Below, piece by piece: positions 10,553-22,400 of a stretch of DNA of 64,000 bases (positions are counted from its first letter, which is position 1; each line of letters begins with the position of its first letter). The position numbers and the translations under genes were made by a program. Origin of the DNA: Zanthoxylum bungeanum (Eukaryota > Streptophyta > Magnoliopsida > Sapindales > Rutaceae); contig SKCR01001865.1 of NCBI GenBank assembly GCA_019454045.1, forward strand, positions 60,121 through 124,120. The letters run 5' to 3'. Under the pieces are notes generated by a model. That model was not told where the DNA came from. It was given only the letters and a program-made list of their open reading frames with translations, and did not search any database.

Positions 10553-11191
10553 ATGTATGTCATGGTGTGCACGAGGCCAGATTTAGCACACGCAGTTGGA
10601 TTGGTCAGCCGGATTATGTCAAACCCAGGAAAAGAACACTGAAATGCTGTCAAATGGATAATACGGTATCTACGAGGCACATCCAAGATGAGATTATGTT
10701 TTGGAAGCGACAAGCCAGTGTTGATGGGCTACACCGATTCAGATATGACAGAAGATGTGGATACCCGTAAGTCTACTTCGGGGTATCTGATTACTCTCTC
10801 AAGAGGAGCTGTGGCATGGCAGTCAAGGTTGCAGAGATGTGTTGCACTTTCTACAACAGAGGCAGAATTCATTGCAGTGACATAGGCTTGCAAGGAATTA
10901 CTGTGGATGAAGACATTCGTCCAGGAATTGGGTTTCAAGCAGGAGAAGTACATTTTGTACTGTGATAGCCAGAGTGCTATCTACCTTGGTAAAAATTCTA
11001 CATTTCACTCGAGGTCAAAACATATCGATGTGAGGTATCACTGGATACATGACGTCCTGAGCTCAAGGCTGTTAGAACTCAGGAAAATTCACACCGACGA
11101 CAACGGTGCCGATATGTTCACCAAGGTTTTACCGAATGAGAAGCTTGAAATCTGCCGTGCCATAGCCGGGATGATAAAACTCTCCACATAG
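10553..11191 (+). pseudogene. Ty1/copia reverse transcriptase C-terminus and RNase H
   Basis: The plus-strand frame opens at the Tat insertion point with MYVMVCTRPDLAHAV, the conserved copia RT block. It runs through GYTDSDMTEDVDTRKSTSGY and the RNase H block CDSQSAIYLGKNSTFH to GMIKLST and a TAG at 11189-11191. Defects seen: TGA for Trp after KEH (near 10640) and TAG near 10884 after FIAVT. The enzyme would copy the element RNA and degrade the template. Everything upstream of the RT block has been separated by the Tat element and lies left of the window. Confidence 0.92.
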
Positions 11192-11350
11192 TCAGAGTGG
11201 GGAGATACAGAGAACTATGATTGACTTGATCCCAACTCAGGGTACGTAGGCAGTCATACAGATGCAGCCAGGGGAGGATCCTTTGAGGATCCGGTTTGGA
11301 TGATTAATGGTCGGCTCAGATTTTTGGGAAATCTTCACCGAGGGGGAGAT
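11192..11350 (+). other. Copia 3' untranslated region and polypurine tract
   Basis: This is non-coding sequence between the RNase H stop and the 3' LTR. It ends in the purine run CGAGGGGGAGAT, the expected plus-strand primer next to the LTR. Confidence 0.7.
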
Positions 11351-11672
11351 TTTTTGAAGACAGCAAAGCATGCATGCATGCAGCACTGCCACCGAAAGTT
11401 GATGGAACAAGGTTGGCAGCTTCCCACAGTTGGCAAGCAAAGTTGAAAAACATGCCAAAACCCTGTGACACTGTTCACACGGTTTTGGCACTATAAATTT
11501 GAGACCCTGGATCATTGTTCAGACATCCCAAATTGAGTGAGAATAGAGAGTAAAGTGGTGTGAGAGTTTTTTGTAAAGCTTAGGGTTTTAAGTTTTGTAA
11601 TTCTTTTATTCTGTGATATAAAAGAAGAATTTTCTCTCATTTCATCTCTATTGTGTGTGTTTCATCACAACA
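11351..11672 (+). repeat. 3' LTR of the copia element (322 bp)
   Basis: It follows the polypurine tract at once. The start TTTTTGAAGA is probably a mutated TGTTGAAGA, because the end reads ATCACAACA. An internal TATA box (TATAAATT, 11492-11499) and a typical AT-rich R-U5 follow. The 5' LTR is outside the window. Downstream flank begins GGGCG. Confidence 0.82.
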
Positions 11673-12456
11673 GGGCGGCCGTAGAAGGAGAATCAGAATA
11701 AGATTTGGCCATCTTTACCCTCTCTGAAGCTAAAAAAATCCTTTGCGTGACGTTTCTTTAGTTTTGATGTGCTTCTATGAGGTAAGAAAAGTCTGGCATG
11801 CCTATCTTCAGCCTTCTTGATCGACTGGCATCTCCAAAGAGATCCAAAAACTGCAAATGATAGGCTAAGCATATTAGAGCTCAAGTCATACATACATGTT
11901 CTCTTTAACAATAAAACATTTTCAGCGCTTTCCTAAAAAGAATTTAGAGAATACACTGAACATAACTTTTACTGCCCAAAAACTCTTTCAGATACAAGCG
12001 AAGGAAAAAATATCTTCTCAGTTTTCGTTATCTGGAAATCAATGTTGCAACATACATTTGTTTTAAAAGTCAGTTTCATTTTATAGAATAATTTTTCAAA
12101 AATGAGCCGAGGGTTATAGATCTAGATTTTAGAACAAAAGAAAATCCAATCTTCAAATTGATTACCTCTAGAAAAATGCAAGTTAGCGCTCTTCCCTGTC
12201 AGCAGCATTTGCAGTGTCGGGGCTATCAGAATTTGGCATAAGGAACTTATCAACCAAAGGCTCCAGATAATCAATTTGGTGGGAATTGTTGAAAGAACGT
12301 ACAAAAAGGAAAGTGCAAGAGAGAGAGACAGGATACACAAAATCACAAACACAGAGTATGAGGGAGGGAGCAAACCTCTAGAAGTGGTTTTGAAAGTTGG
12401 ACATGGTCAAGTGATTCAACAAGAATTTGCTGAGCTTTCTCTGCATTTCCAGAAAC
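11673..12456 (-). pseudogene. PRP39: PRP39-like pre-mRNA splicing factor pseudogene, three exons
   Basis: Three exon remnants on the minus strand encode the HAT-repeat C-terminal part of a PRP39-like U1 snRNP splicing factor. Exon 1 (12456-12376) is flanked by TTAG and GTTTGC and encodes EKAQQILVESLDHVQLSKP. Exon 2 (about 12316-12166) encodes QIDYLEPLVDKFL and then has a 2-bp insertion (GAGCGCTAA) that shifts the frame before a GAG/GTAATC donor. Exon 3 (11850-11673, after TTGCAG) encodes FLDLFGDA, loses one base, then KKAEDRHARLFLPHRSTS, and has another frame change before SYSDSPST. The copia element inserted in exon 3. It is identified from memory of the family, and the breaks show that it is dead. 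Confidence 0.75.
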
Positions 12457-12915
12457 CTAAGGGAACAAGAGGAATGTGCTTATAGTAACTTTATTGAAAA
12501 AAGACAAATGGCAAACCGGCAGCTTAAATTTCAAAGATGAATATCATACTAGATTCGAAAAGTAAAAGGCATTTATCAATGAATCCATAGTAACTGCTCT
12601 GCAGCTAATGTAATCATCCAACATCAAGGAACAAATGTTGATGAGCAGTCATCTATATATATATCAATGAAAAGATACAAGCAAATGGAGAATCAAACAA
12701 AACATAAATGTACATAGTATATTCAATTACACAATCAGGTGGGGTTAACCATTGGCCCTAGCATTTCACAATGCATATAATCTAAACATTTGGTCGAATA
12801 TTGTAACATTCCTTTTCCACCCCTGTAAAAAAGGAGGGAAAAAGATAAAGAGGAAGAATAAGCGTAGTTCATGATTTCATTCTTTATGAGTACAAGGAGT
12901 GAATGAGATGAAGAC
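12457..12915. other. Non-coding sequence upstream of the PRP39-like remnant
   Basis: The sequence is AT-rich with no exon I can recognise. It probably includes an intron of the PRP39-like gene. A short TATATATATATC stretch lies near 12654. Confidence 0.4.
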
Positions 12916-13079
12916 TGTTAGAATTAGAAATATAGTAATTAGATTGATTGCTAGAATAATTAATATTTATGTGTAATATATACTTTTCTAATTTGTGTAT
13001 TCTCAAGGATATATAAAGTCATCTCTTGTAAATACTTTCTTAAGCAAATATATAAAGTTTTCTAATCTACTTCCCTACA
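12916..13079 (+). repeat. Short copia-like LTR (164 bp)
   Basis: It begins TGTTAGAATTAG and ends CTTCCCTACA, and is followed at once by TGGTATCGGTAGA (13080-13092), a variant of the initiator-Met primer site TGGTATCAGAGC. Two TATATAAA motifs lie inside (near 13009 and 13050). This order fits the 5' LTR of a small copia element. No matching 3' LTR was found. Confidence 0.65.
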
Positions 13080-13607
13080 TGGTATCGGTAGATTGATCCT
13101 ATGGCTTCTTTTCCCTTTTTTCGACGACACAGCCACCATTACCACCGCTGTCGTTATTATTCCGACATGTCCTCCGACACCTCTGGCATCCTCCGACTCT
13201 TTTTCAGCCGGTTGTCTCAATTCCATCGTCGATTTCCTCATATGGCGTGTCCATATCCCTGATTTCCCCAAAATACTCTTGAAATCCTAGATTTCCCATC
13301 ACCATTTTCCGCAACTTTTTACTCAAACCGCTACCACCATCACACTCAGACGCTGCCGATCTACCCTCACCGTGAATCGCTCCGCCATCCTCAGCCCCAC
13401 ACGCCATCGCATGACACTTTTCCCTTTGCGCATGCGTCCCACGCGCCTCTGTCTTGCCTGCGTGTGTGTGCCACGCTTCGCAGCTTGCCTCCCGCCTATG
13501 CTTCCGTGGCTCTGACCAGTTTCTCTCTAGTTTTCAAAGAGACTTCCTATAACTATCGCATATGAATGCGACACTCATCCCCGAGCTTCGATCTTTAACT
13601 AGAACAT
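13080..13607 (+). other. Primer site and unassigned C-rich sequence after the short LTR
   Basis: After the primer-site variant an ATG at 13100 opens only a 53-codon frame (MASFPFF...). The remainder to 13607 is unusually rich in C and CCA/CAC triplets, encoding Pro/His/Ser-rich peptides in several frames. It may be a degraded copia gag N-terminus or a captured gene 5' end. I cannot assign it. Confidence 0.35.
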
Positions 13608-14715
13608 TTGGGGTACTGTTAGTAGAACTTACTGTTGGCAGCAATACTGCGCTTTTTGCATTCTTTATAGTGAATTCATTTGCCGATTATCAAACTCTTC
13701 TTAAAAGAGATTATATTCATGCCAACCGGTGTGTGCCATCCTCCTTACACAAATTCCTCTCGATGTGGAAAGAAGACGATGTGGAGGTTGTGTGGGCAAA
13801 TGAGAAGCATTTTCAAACTAAACTAACTCAACATAGACCTTGTATTATGAAGATGATTTGGGTCCCATTCAATTTATCGGGAAGAATAAGCTTGGAGGAC
13901 CCAGGAGCATGACAATCAGTAAGCAAGAAACTAGCAGGAATCAACTCAAAAAATCATTTGCTATTGCACTTTGGGGTGCTGCCAGTGGAACTTACTCTTG
14001 GTAGCAAGACTACGCTTTCTGCAATCTTTATAGTGAATTCATTCGGCGGTTATCAAACTCTCATTAAAAGAGATTAGATTCATACCAACAGGTCTGTGCC
14101 ATCCTCCTTACACAAATTCCTTCCACTGTGGAAAGAAGACGATGTGGAGGTAGTGTGGGCAGAGGAGAAGCATTTTCAAACGCAACTAACTCAACAGATA
14201 CCTTATATTATGAAGATGATTTGGGTCCCATTCAATTTATCGGGAAGAATAAGCTTAGAGTACCCATGAGCATGACAATCAGTAAGCAAGAAACTAGCAG
14301 GATTCAACACAAAAAATCATATGCTATTGTACTTTTTAGGTGAAAACAGGAGCCTGTCATCACAGAGGTTGATGGCTAACTTTACTAAAGAGGAATATGT
14401 GGTGGCTGCAGCCGTAATATCAAGAGCATATGTGCAGCAGGTCTTGGACAAGATAATAATGGAAGAATTTCAGGGAGCTAGTTCCACTAAAGATGGTGGA
14501 CAATAAAATAAAAGTGTTGGATCCTCTGGAAAAAATTAACCTTAAGACTCCAGAAAATCCAATGGTGGTGTATGTAAGTCAACTCCTCCACGGTGACTTT
14601 AAAAACAAAATTGTTGAGGTTTTGCAGGAAATAACATGAGACCATGGTATTTTAGGGCATGCAATCCAGGTTGTGCAGGAAGGCTCATGATGAGCCTACA
14701 CTTCATGGTAACCCT
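13608..14715 (+). pseudogene. Tat-type Ty3/gypsy pol fragment (protease end to RT linker), tandemly duplicated
   Basis: The frame VLLVELTVGSNTALFAFFIV, then KRDYIHANRCVPSSLHKFL and DDVEVVWANEKHF, corresponds to the end of the Tat/Ogre retropepsin and the linker to RT. It is followed at 14500-14640 by DPLEKINLKTPENP and VVYVSQLLHGDFKNKI, the conserved segment before RT. The first 363 bp (13608-13970) is repeated in tandem (13971-14333). The second unit has TAG where the conserved RDW Trp is expected (KRD*IHTNR). RT itself is missing, because the fragment stops at the Athila LTR at 14716. Confidence 0.75.
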
Positions 14716-14904
14716 TGATGAGTGGTAAATATATCACTATTTCCCACTCATTTGACCTAATATTTTGTATAGTTTCTTGAGTTTTGTGAATATTTTAATG
14801 TGTTTTGTGTTATTTTATAGATAAATAAAGTTTCAGGACATTCTGGAGGTGATTTGGGGCCAAAACAGTGAAAAAGGACACAAAAGGGCAAAATCGTCAT
14901 TTGG

Positions 14905-15415
14905 CGCGTCGCGACGCGTTGCCTGCGTTGCGACGTCTAACTTGCGCCAGGAGCTACTAACATGCACCGAGGACACGTGTCAAAATCTGAGAAGTTTGAA
15001 TTTGCTAACGTGTGCCGTGCCACGTGTCAACATCACAGCCGATCTGCTAACGTGCGCCGTGCCACGTGTCATCATCCTATGGTGCCGACAATCGCCATCG
15101 CCATGGGTCGTCCACGTGTCAGCCATGTGGAGTCCACATCAGCCGCTTACCAAGTCAATGCGCCATGTCATCACCACGTCATCATCAACCAATCACAACG
15201 TGCCACGTGTCACAACCCTATGGTGCCGACAATCCACATCGCCACGTGTCGCCACGTCATAGCCATGTCATCACCACATCAGCGCCACGTCAGTACAATT
15301 ATTGAGTTAATCATCCAAAATTCCATGTCAGTAAATAAAAATCCGAAGCAGCCAATCAGCGACTGACATATGGCAGTGTCGCGATGCAAGAACAATTCAC
15401 GCGTCGCGACGCGTG
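14905..15415 (+). promoter_or_regulatory. ACGTG (G-box/ABRE-like) array with flanking CpG palindromes
   Basis: Six exact CACGTGTC motifs occur at 14974, 15021, 15063, 15113, 15204 and 15243, with further ACGTG/ACGTC cores between them. The array is bracketed by a 14-bp perfect palindrome CGCGTCGCGACGCG (14905-14918) and an 18-bp perfect palindrome CACGCGTCGCGACGCGTG (15398-15415). The latter ends 15 bp before the TATA box. ACGTG cores bind plant bZIP/bHLH factors of ABA, light and stress responses. That this array responds to them is inference. Confidence 0.7.
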
Positions 15416-15430
15416 ATGCTTATGGATGCC

Positions 15431-15438
15431 TATAAATT
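15431..15438 (+). promoter_or_regulatory. TATA box of the truncated Athila-type LTR
   Basis: TATAAATT occurs in the context GATGCCTATAAATTCAGCTC. The other LTRs of this family have TATAAGTA (32971) and TATAAATA (43648) in the same context. Confidence 0.7.
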
Positions 15439-15859
15439 CAGCTCGAAATTTCAATTTTAGATATACTTTCCTCTCTGTAATTCTCTGAATAAATAAGGAG
15501 TTTGTATCTAATATTCTTTTAAATTTAGTTTTGTAATTAATTTTAATTACTTTATGTAATAGTAATTTAATTTCTTTACTTTTTCAGTTTTTACTATTCA
15601 GCTATGAGGAGGTAACTTCCCCCTGCTAGGGTGAAAGGTAAAACTTTTATTACTGCTATTTAGATTAATCTCCCTTAATTATAATATATTCACTATTTAA
15701 AACTTGACTTAACAAGGATACGCTATATTGGTCGGTTGGTAATCAATTATAAACTAGTTTTAACCTGACTGAGCATGGATACCGCTTGGTTGGTTGGTTG
15801 GTAATTACCGCCTATATGGCTGGTTTATGGATAAATAATGATACCGCCTTTATGATCGG

Positions 15860-17127
15860 GGAATAGGTGAGAAGAGAATACAAAGAATAATGAGGTAATA
15901 AGGCTGGACACGCAGGTCCAATTAATAAATCAAATTTATTACAACAATTTCTAAAATTGTCCCACCCATCTAATATCCATCGATATACATTATTCATGCA
16001 TCGCAACCATGTATTCACACAGACATGTTATCAATCAATCTAATCAAATTAATTAATCTGATAATTAGTGATCATCCAATGTTCAAACAACGATTTGATT
16101 TTGAGCGAGTCAAACTCGTTTTGCGAATAAGTACTCAAAGTACGAATTCTCGAATTAAATTAAACTACATAATTAAATCCAATTCAATATGCATTTAATT
16201 CTAATTCGCTTATTTAATTCCAAATTAAACATTACACTTTAATAATAAATCTTTTACGACTTAAATTCCAAATTTAATCGTTACGGGTCTCAAAGCCCGA
16301 TTAACGTCCAACGTCAATTTAATTAAAGTCCAATGGGCTTTTAATTAATTTCTTAATGCGTGGACTTTTGGTCAACTCGGGTCGAACCCAATAACCAAAG
16401 TCCAATCCGGGAGTTACCCCATAAGCCCATAAATCAATTTAGGCCCATTGGGCCCAATTAAACTTTAAAGGTCCATTAGTCGCATTTGGGCTTTATGAAT
16501 GCGGTTTTGGGCCCAATTGGATCCAATCCATTTGGCCTAAACCTAACTTGGTACAACCAAGCCCAATTAGCCCAATAACAACATTACAAGTCCAATTTCC
16601 AAAATTAGGCCCAAATAATTAAATTCCAAAAATCCAATTTCCCAATTTAATTACACTAAAGTGTATAACACAATTAATCACCCAAATCAATATTTCCAAA
16701 ACACCAAATTTGTACAATTAATCATGCTCATTAATATTAAATCATGTCCAACACAATTTAATTAAAATCAAACCCAAACATGCTTATCAACTCTTGGCTT
16801 TGGAAGGTAATTTTATGTCCGATTCGGTTTCAATCCAATTAATTCCACAATCGACATTAAATCAACATCCTCAATCGTTTCAAGTCATCCAATGATCAAC
16901 GAAACAAAAATTACCAAGAATTTAGGGCACTCATGTATTCGGCCAACACAAGAAATTTGGGAAAATTTGTTCCAAACGCAATTTCATCAAATTGATCCAA
17001 TCAACACTTAATTAAAACACATTTAAGGATACTAATTCATCCAATTTCATTAAATCATGCTCAATTCATTTTACCCAAATTTTAAGCCCTAAATCAATTT
17101 CATGCTCAACCTTGCTCAAGATACCAT
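15860..17127 (-). other. Leader of a minus-strand LTR retrotransposon, non-coding
   Basis: This AT-rich sequence lies downstream (minus strand) of the primer site at 17126-17110. It has many AATTAA and GGCCCAATT motifs and no supported ORF. gag and pol are absent; the element ends at the break with the truncated Athila LTR near 15860. Confidence 0.5.
17110..17126 (-). promoter_or_regulatory. Primer-binding site, initiator-Met type
   Basis: The minus strand reads TGGTATCTTGAGCAAGG one base after the LTR end CACCAACA. The first seven bases match the initiator tRNA-Met site and the rest diverges. Confidence 0.65.
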
Positions 17128-19191
17128 TGTTGGTGTTTGCTAAGGTCCCAAGATCATTAATAAAGCATGAAATAAGTGCGAATACAAATCAACGAAGTTG
17201 CGGAATACTTACATCGATCGGTTGAGCGACGCGGTAACGAACAAAACTCGAAATTCTGCCTGATGAAGTCACGGCAGTGAGCTGCATCCAGTCCACTGTT
17301 TTCGGCCATGTGTCTTCAAGTTTTGAGCTCCAAGCTTCATCAAACGATTCCCGGCTCATGGGTGGACTTCCCTATCACCTTCGCATGTCTCTCGGAGTGC
17401 TAGCTCTTGTGATTTTTGCCACAAAAATCACCACACTTGCTTCCCATTTTCTTCTTGACTCACGGCAGTTCACTGCCAAAACCAGAAGAAAAATTGCCCA
17501 TGTTGGGCGAGAGAGAGAGATGAGAGAAAGACAGAGTTGTGTGTTTTTGTTACAAAAAAATGGTAAATAGATATTCCAAAAATCAAATACCAAATTTTTG
17601 CCTCCAAAAAGTCAAGCAATTAAAGCAATAAATGCTTGCCAACCACACACATCACTCCATCAATCCATCAATCAATGAATAGTGACTGGCGTCAATCACT
17701 CAAAGTGAAATACATCTATCACTTGATTGACGAATGATGTGACGCTAGAAGCGACTAGCGATTTGACGCTTGATTTGACTTGCGTGCCGCACTCGAATTC
17801 GAAATGTGAATGCGCTCGCAAATAATCCCGGGCTCGGGTTCGCTAATTCCAAATTAACGAATTTTCCGTTGCGTCGTAATTAAATGATTACGCCTAGCGA
17901 AATCACTATTCACGTCGCTAACGAATTAATTCTAAATTAATTCGTTCGCCCGAATTAAAATCTAATTTCAATTCCGCATCAAAATCCAATTTCGATTAAT
18001 ATATCGAATATATTAATTTGCCGATTAATTCCAAATTAATCATTATCTCTATTTAATTGATATTTTATCCTAGATAAAATATCTCCGCAATTAATCCCAG
18101 ATTAATTTTCTCTCTCTTCTAATTAATCCCAGATTAATTAAAGTGCGAGTCATACGTCATCGGTGAATCTTTGGGAAGTGACCCATGAGATCCCAGAATA
18201 TGTTGGCAGTAAATTCGGTCGTCGGACTATCCGAACACGTAAGTACCTCGTACTATATTTGTACCTATTTACAAGACAATATTGGCTTCTAGCAAAGCGC
18301 CATGCCTACCCAATTCTCCAGAAATATCCTTACAGGAATAAATGATCTATATCAGGCGTAGTATACGTAGTATTGCATATTTTTGTCCAGTATCGGATGA
18401 TCACGTGCTAGGCCTGGGGCTGGAATTGTGTCTGCCCCGTACGAAGCACATATCAGATGTCTGGTAACTAGTCTCTATAATCGGATAAACATGACCTTGT
18501 CATTTTATCCAGATGACTGCAGTACTTAAGGGTACTAGTACCGTATCCTACGCAACCATCATCTCCATATGACTGGAGTGACACTTCCGTCTTGACATCA
18601 CACCCAACACACTACGATTCTCAATATACCCAACATAGGCGTACACATAACCTGTTAAAGCTTTGGACGACCGCAACCAAAGTATATTGATTGTCGTAAG
18701 TATTAGCGGTGCAAGTCTCAGGTTAAGACCAAATACACCTACCCTGATTTCAGACTTCCATAGACACATAGTCATACTACCAATGGAATTCCGAGGGGGT
18801 CTATCCAGAGCGAAGCTGTTTCCCGTACCATCGGTAAAACACAACCTCCTATTACACTTGCATGAGTATCCTATACCCAAATATATGAGAACTATGCCGT
18901 TGTGCCCTCACAACGTGCACAAGTGTAATAATAGTCTTTTACGTATTTATCGATGTCCAATCTCGATAATACTCTGACTAGGGATATTTAATGATTTATC
19001 CTTCGTGGACTGATACTGTCTCATATCATTCTCAGTCCAGGAACAAATCATAGGGACCTCCTATCATTTATATATCTAGGTGATCTAATAAAAAATGATA
19101 AGAGTGCAATCTCCTTTGTCACATAGTTAATTTGTACAATAACACCATGATCTGTACAAATAGTGACGCTATGGGTCATAATTATCCAACA
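17128..19191 (-). repeat. LTR of a minus-strand retrotransposon (2064 bp)
   Basis: Read on the minus strand it starts TGTTGGATAATTATGACCC (19191) and ends CACCAACA (17128), followed by the primer site, so it is a 5' LTR. It carries CT-rich R-U5 sequence near 17520 and no ORF I trust. No second copy lies in the window. The superfamily cannot be told because coding sequence is missing. Confidence 0.75.
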
Positions 19192-19488
19192 ATTCTAACT
19201 CATGATTCTGACTCATGTTTTACGGATCCATAATGATTTACTGTTGAGTCGCGTCAAACAGACTCCAGCATGTAAACCCCATCATTCTACGTTAGAACGT
19301 CACTTTATGGGAGCAGTTAGGATTTAGCATGATGCAGTTAGTTAGCATTTTTGCAGGACTAGGAGTAATATATGGATCCAAGTAAGTTTTGGAAAGCCAC
19401 TAAGTTCCGTGAGATCTCAGATCAAAGCTAATTCAGAGACTCAACCCCAAATGTGATTCGAAGACGAATCCTTTTTAAGGGGAGAGAA
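19192..19488 (+). other. Internal remnant and polypurine tract of a Del-type chromovirus
   Basis: The last 40 bp, GATTCGAAGACGAATCC then TTTTTAAGGGGAGAGAA, match the equivalent segment at 63878-63911. They are the typical end of Del/Tekay-type elements just before the LTR. The remaining ~250 bp is non-coding and is cut on the left by the LTR ending at 19191. Confidence 0.7.
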
Positions 19489-22400
19489 TGTAACACCCGA
19501 TCATTTCAGCGTAAATTATGACAACCACTTTATCATGTGTGACATGATATGTAATAGAAAAATCATGCATGAGTGCGATTATATTCACGAAATTATTTTT
19601 CGGACATATGGGAAATTATTTACAGTTCCGATACCCAATTATTTTTCTGTCACGTATCGAATAGTTTTCAGTATTTTGATCATAACATGGACTCCCGATG
19701 TCTGATTTCGGCGATCTTTATATTCTCAGAGATCTTAGATAATGATTTACAACTTTCATGTTGAAAAACTTTTCAAATTTCAAACAGAACTAGGTCAAAC
19801 ACATGAGTTTTCCTCACTATATTGTGCAAATTCGGGAACACTCAATATTGTGCCATGTGTCCCATTGTATAATCATTATTTAATTCAAAAAAATCTCCTT
19901 ATTAGTATAGAAGCCAAAATACTATTCGTCATCTTCAAAGAAACAAAACCCACGAATTTGAGCTTATATTCATGCCATTTTCAAGCTCTCATGCCTTCAT
20001 ATTTTTTCATACCAAGATCAAGAAAATTAGATGCTCTTTCTAGTTAGTTCCAAGACAAGTAAACTTGCCTCACTCATCTCTTCCCATTATTTCGAAAATC
20101 AAGCATGCATTTTCATTTTCATTTTCAAAATTCATGGTGACCTAGACATTTATTTGGATGCATTTGACATGATCAAGCATGTTAGAGTGATTAGCTAGGT
20201 CTTTTATGGAATTAAGTCATGAGATATGCATGGGTTTCTTATTTTGCATGAAATTTGAAGATGGGTTGTTGTATGGCCGGATTTGAAGGGAATTGGAAGC
20301 TTGATTTTTTGTGGTTTGGATATGTTATAATCATTGTATTTGATACCATGATTAAAGAAATTGTTGAATTTTGGGAATGGATTTTCTTGGCAATGGTCGA
20401 ATCTATAGGATGAAATGAGATGTGAAATTTTTGTAATTTGCATGATGATATGACATATATTATGTATCATTTTGTTGAGTTAGACATTAGATGTGATGGA
20501 AGTGACAAGTAAGGTAGAAATCATGTTGGCCGAACCTAATGATGGAAAGGGAAGTTTGATGTTGTGAAGATGATGATGTATAAATGGTGTGGACCATTTA
20601 GAATTAAAGATTAATGGTTGTGTTGTAGTTAAGATAAGCTTAACTTTGATGTTGAGATCATGTTACGCTTGATAAGGAAGGTTGGCCAAATGACTTAGGT
20701 GGGGGAAAGTTGATTTTTATGATCTGGTACAGACTTGATAATGGTTTTGATAGAGATACTATGAGCATGTAGTTAAGTTTGATGTAGCTTTACTGGTGAT
20801 GATGTTATTGTAGTGATAATACCATGAGTGTTGCATGAAGAATAATGGTGGTATTGTTTTATAAGAGTTATGAGTGTGTGTGTTTCATGAGTTGCTAATT
20901 GGTGGTGATGATGTTGTATTGTTGATGTGGGAATGTGTGTAGTGTGATAGTGTATGGCCGGATGAGTTATAGATGAGATTGTTGTTGTGTTGTATGGTAT
21001 GGTTATAAAAAGTGACAAGCTAAAAATGAATGTTTAATATGATGTTGATAATGTACCAAGACATGTAATAATGATGTCATGCTTAAGGAGTATAGTATTA
21101 TCACGTTATGCATTCACGTATCACTCATGCATTGGATTAGGATCATAGGTATCCTCAGACACTAATTATTCTTGAAAAATCATGCCTTGTAGATTTGACG
21201 TAAGATCTTCCGTCTACCACCTCAAGGTTTCTCAAGCAGTGGCCCAGTTCCAATCATTAAGTGAATGCTACTGTTTTACTGCATGCTTTCTGATCTAAAT
21301 ATGTTTTATTGTTTTAAGTTTCAGATTTTAGAAATGAGAAGATTTATAACATGATCAGATTTATATACGTTTTATTATTTGAGACCAAGATATTAATGTT
21401 TTCATATGTTTTCCTCAGCAAGCATGTTATTACCTGATTTCATTTATGTTTATATGTTTCAATATATATACTTTCATGACTTACTACGATATATGAATTT
21501 GTTTATGAATTACATGACATATGATATTTTACGAATATTATAAGCGTTTTCAAACCACCAGTATCGAGCCATCCCCTTAGCTTTAGCGTCCCAGATTCGT
21601 TCATGTTGCCTCATAGGACACTGATCACCCCATAAGGCCCAACATGTTCATGTTCAATATTCAGTTTCCCCTGCATACGCGGTGCCAATTCCCGCTAGGT
21701 AGGTTTCACGCCCCATGACACGACATTGGTGAGAATTTCCATGGCACATACCTTTCTTATATGTATTTTACAGCACATGTATTTTAATATATCATGTTTT
21801 TATGTAAAAAGAACATATTTCCTTTCTTTTCAGTTTTCACGCAGATAAAGTTATTTTATATTGCTTTTCATTTATCGTTCACTCACCAGATCTTTCAAAA
21901 GATCTGACCTCCTCCCTACAGTTTCGCATAGGGTGCAGGTTTAGTTTCAACTTTTAAACTCTCAGGCTCGGAGGAGATGGTGACTAGCTGCAGTCATTAG
22001 GAAAGCATAGTCCTGGGTCCATGATGTAGGGGTTTTAGGGGGCAAATCCGGGTAACTTAGAGGAATGTGAAAAATCAAAATTTTCCAATTTCAATAATTT
22101 TTCTTGGGCAATTAAAATAAACTTATTTATTCTAATTACTCAATACTTAAAAACTGAAATTTTTACCCAAAAATCAGATTTTGACTTAATTGTCGTGAGA
22201 CCCCAAACTTTTGCATTTTGATCATTTTAGTCATAATTTATCAAATACAATTTTAAGTGATTTCAAATCACTCCCAAAATGATTTATACATGTCTTATAC
22301 ATCAAAATACAAGTTGTAACAAAAATCCCAATTTTCTTCAAATTACCGAGAGGTACCCAGAATTTTCAGATTTTGTAATTTGGTCCAAATTTGTTCAGAA

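Larger units (their letters stand above)
14716..15859 (+). repeat. Truncated Athila-type LTR, H family, 5' 1.14 kb
   Basis: It starts TGATGAGTGGTAAATATATC and is collinear with the LTRs of element H (32300-34370 and 42944-45046) down to the ACCGCC repeats, where similarity stops at about 15859. It contains the full U3, the TATA box and part of R-U5. The LTR 3' end, primer site and any internal region are missing. A minus-strand element begins at the break. Confidence 0.88.

Noticed and set aside
14849..15366. Overlapping plus-strand ORFs rich in His, Ser and Pro (also at 32572-32986 and 43077-43612)
   Set aside because: They recur only in the ACGTG array of the U3 promoter and are open because the array lacks stops. 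They have no coding signature.
15812..16018. 68-codon minus-strand ORF
   Set aside because: It crosses the junction between the truncated Athila LTR and the leader of another element, so it cannot be a native gene.
20773..21018. 81-codon His/Thr-rich minus-strand ORF
   Set aside because: It is due to a GT- and GAT-rich stretch of the Del LTR, with no domain and no start context.
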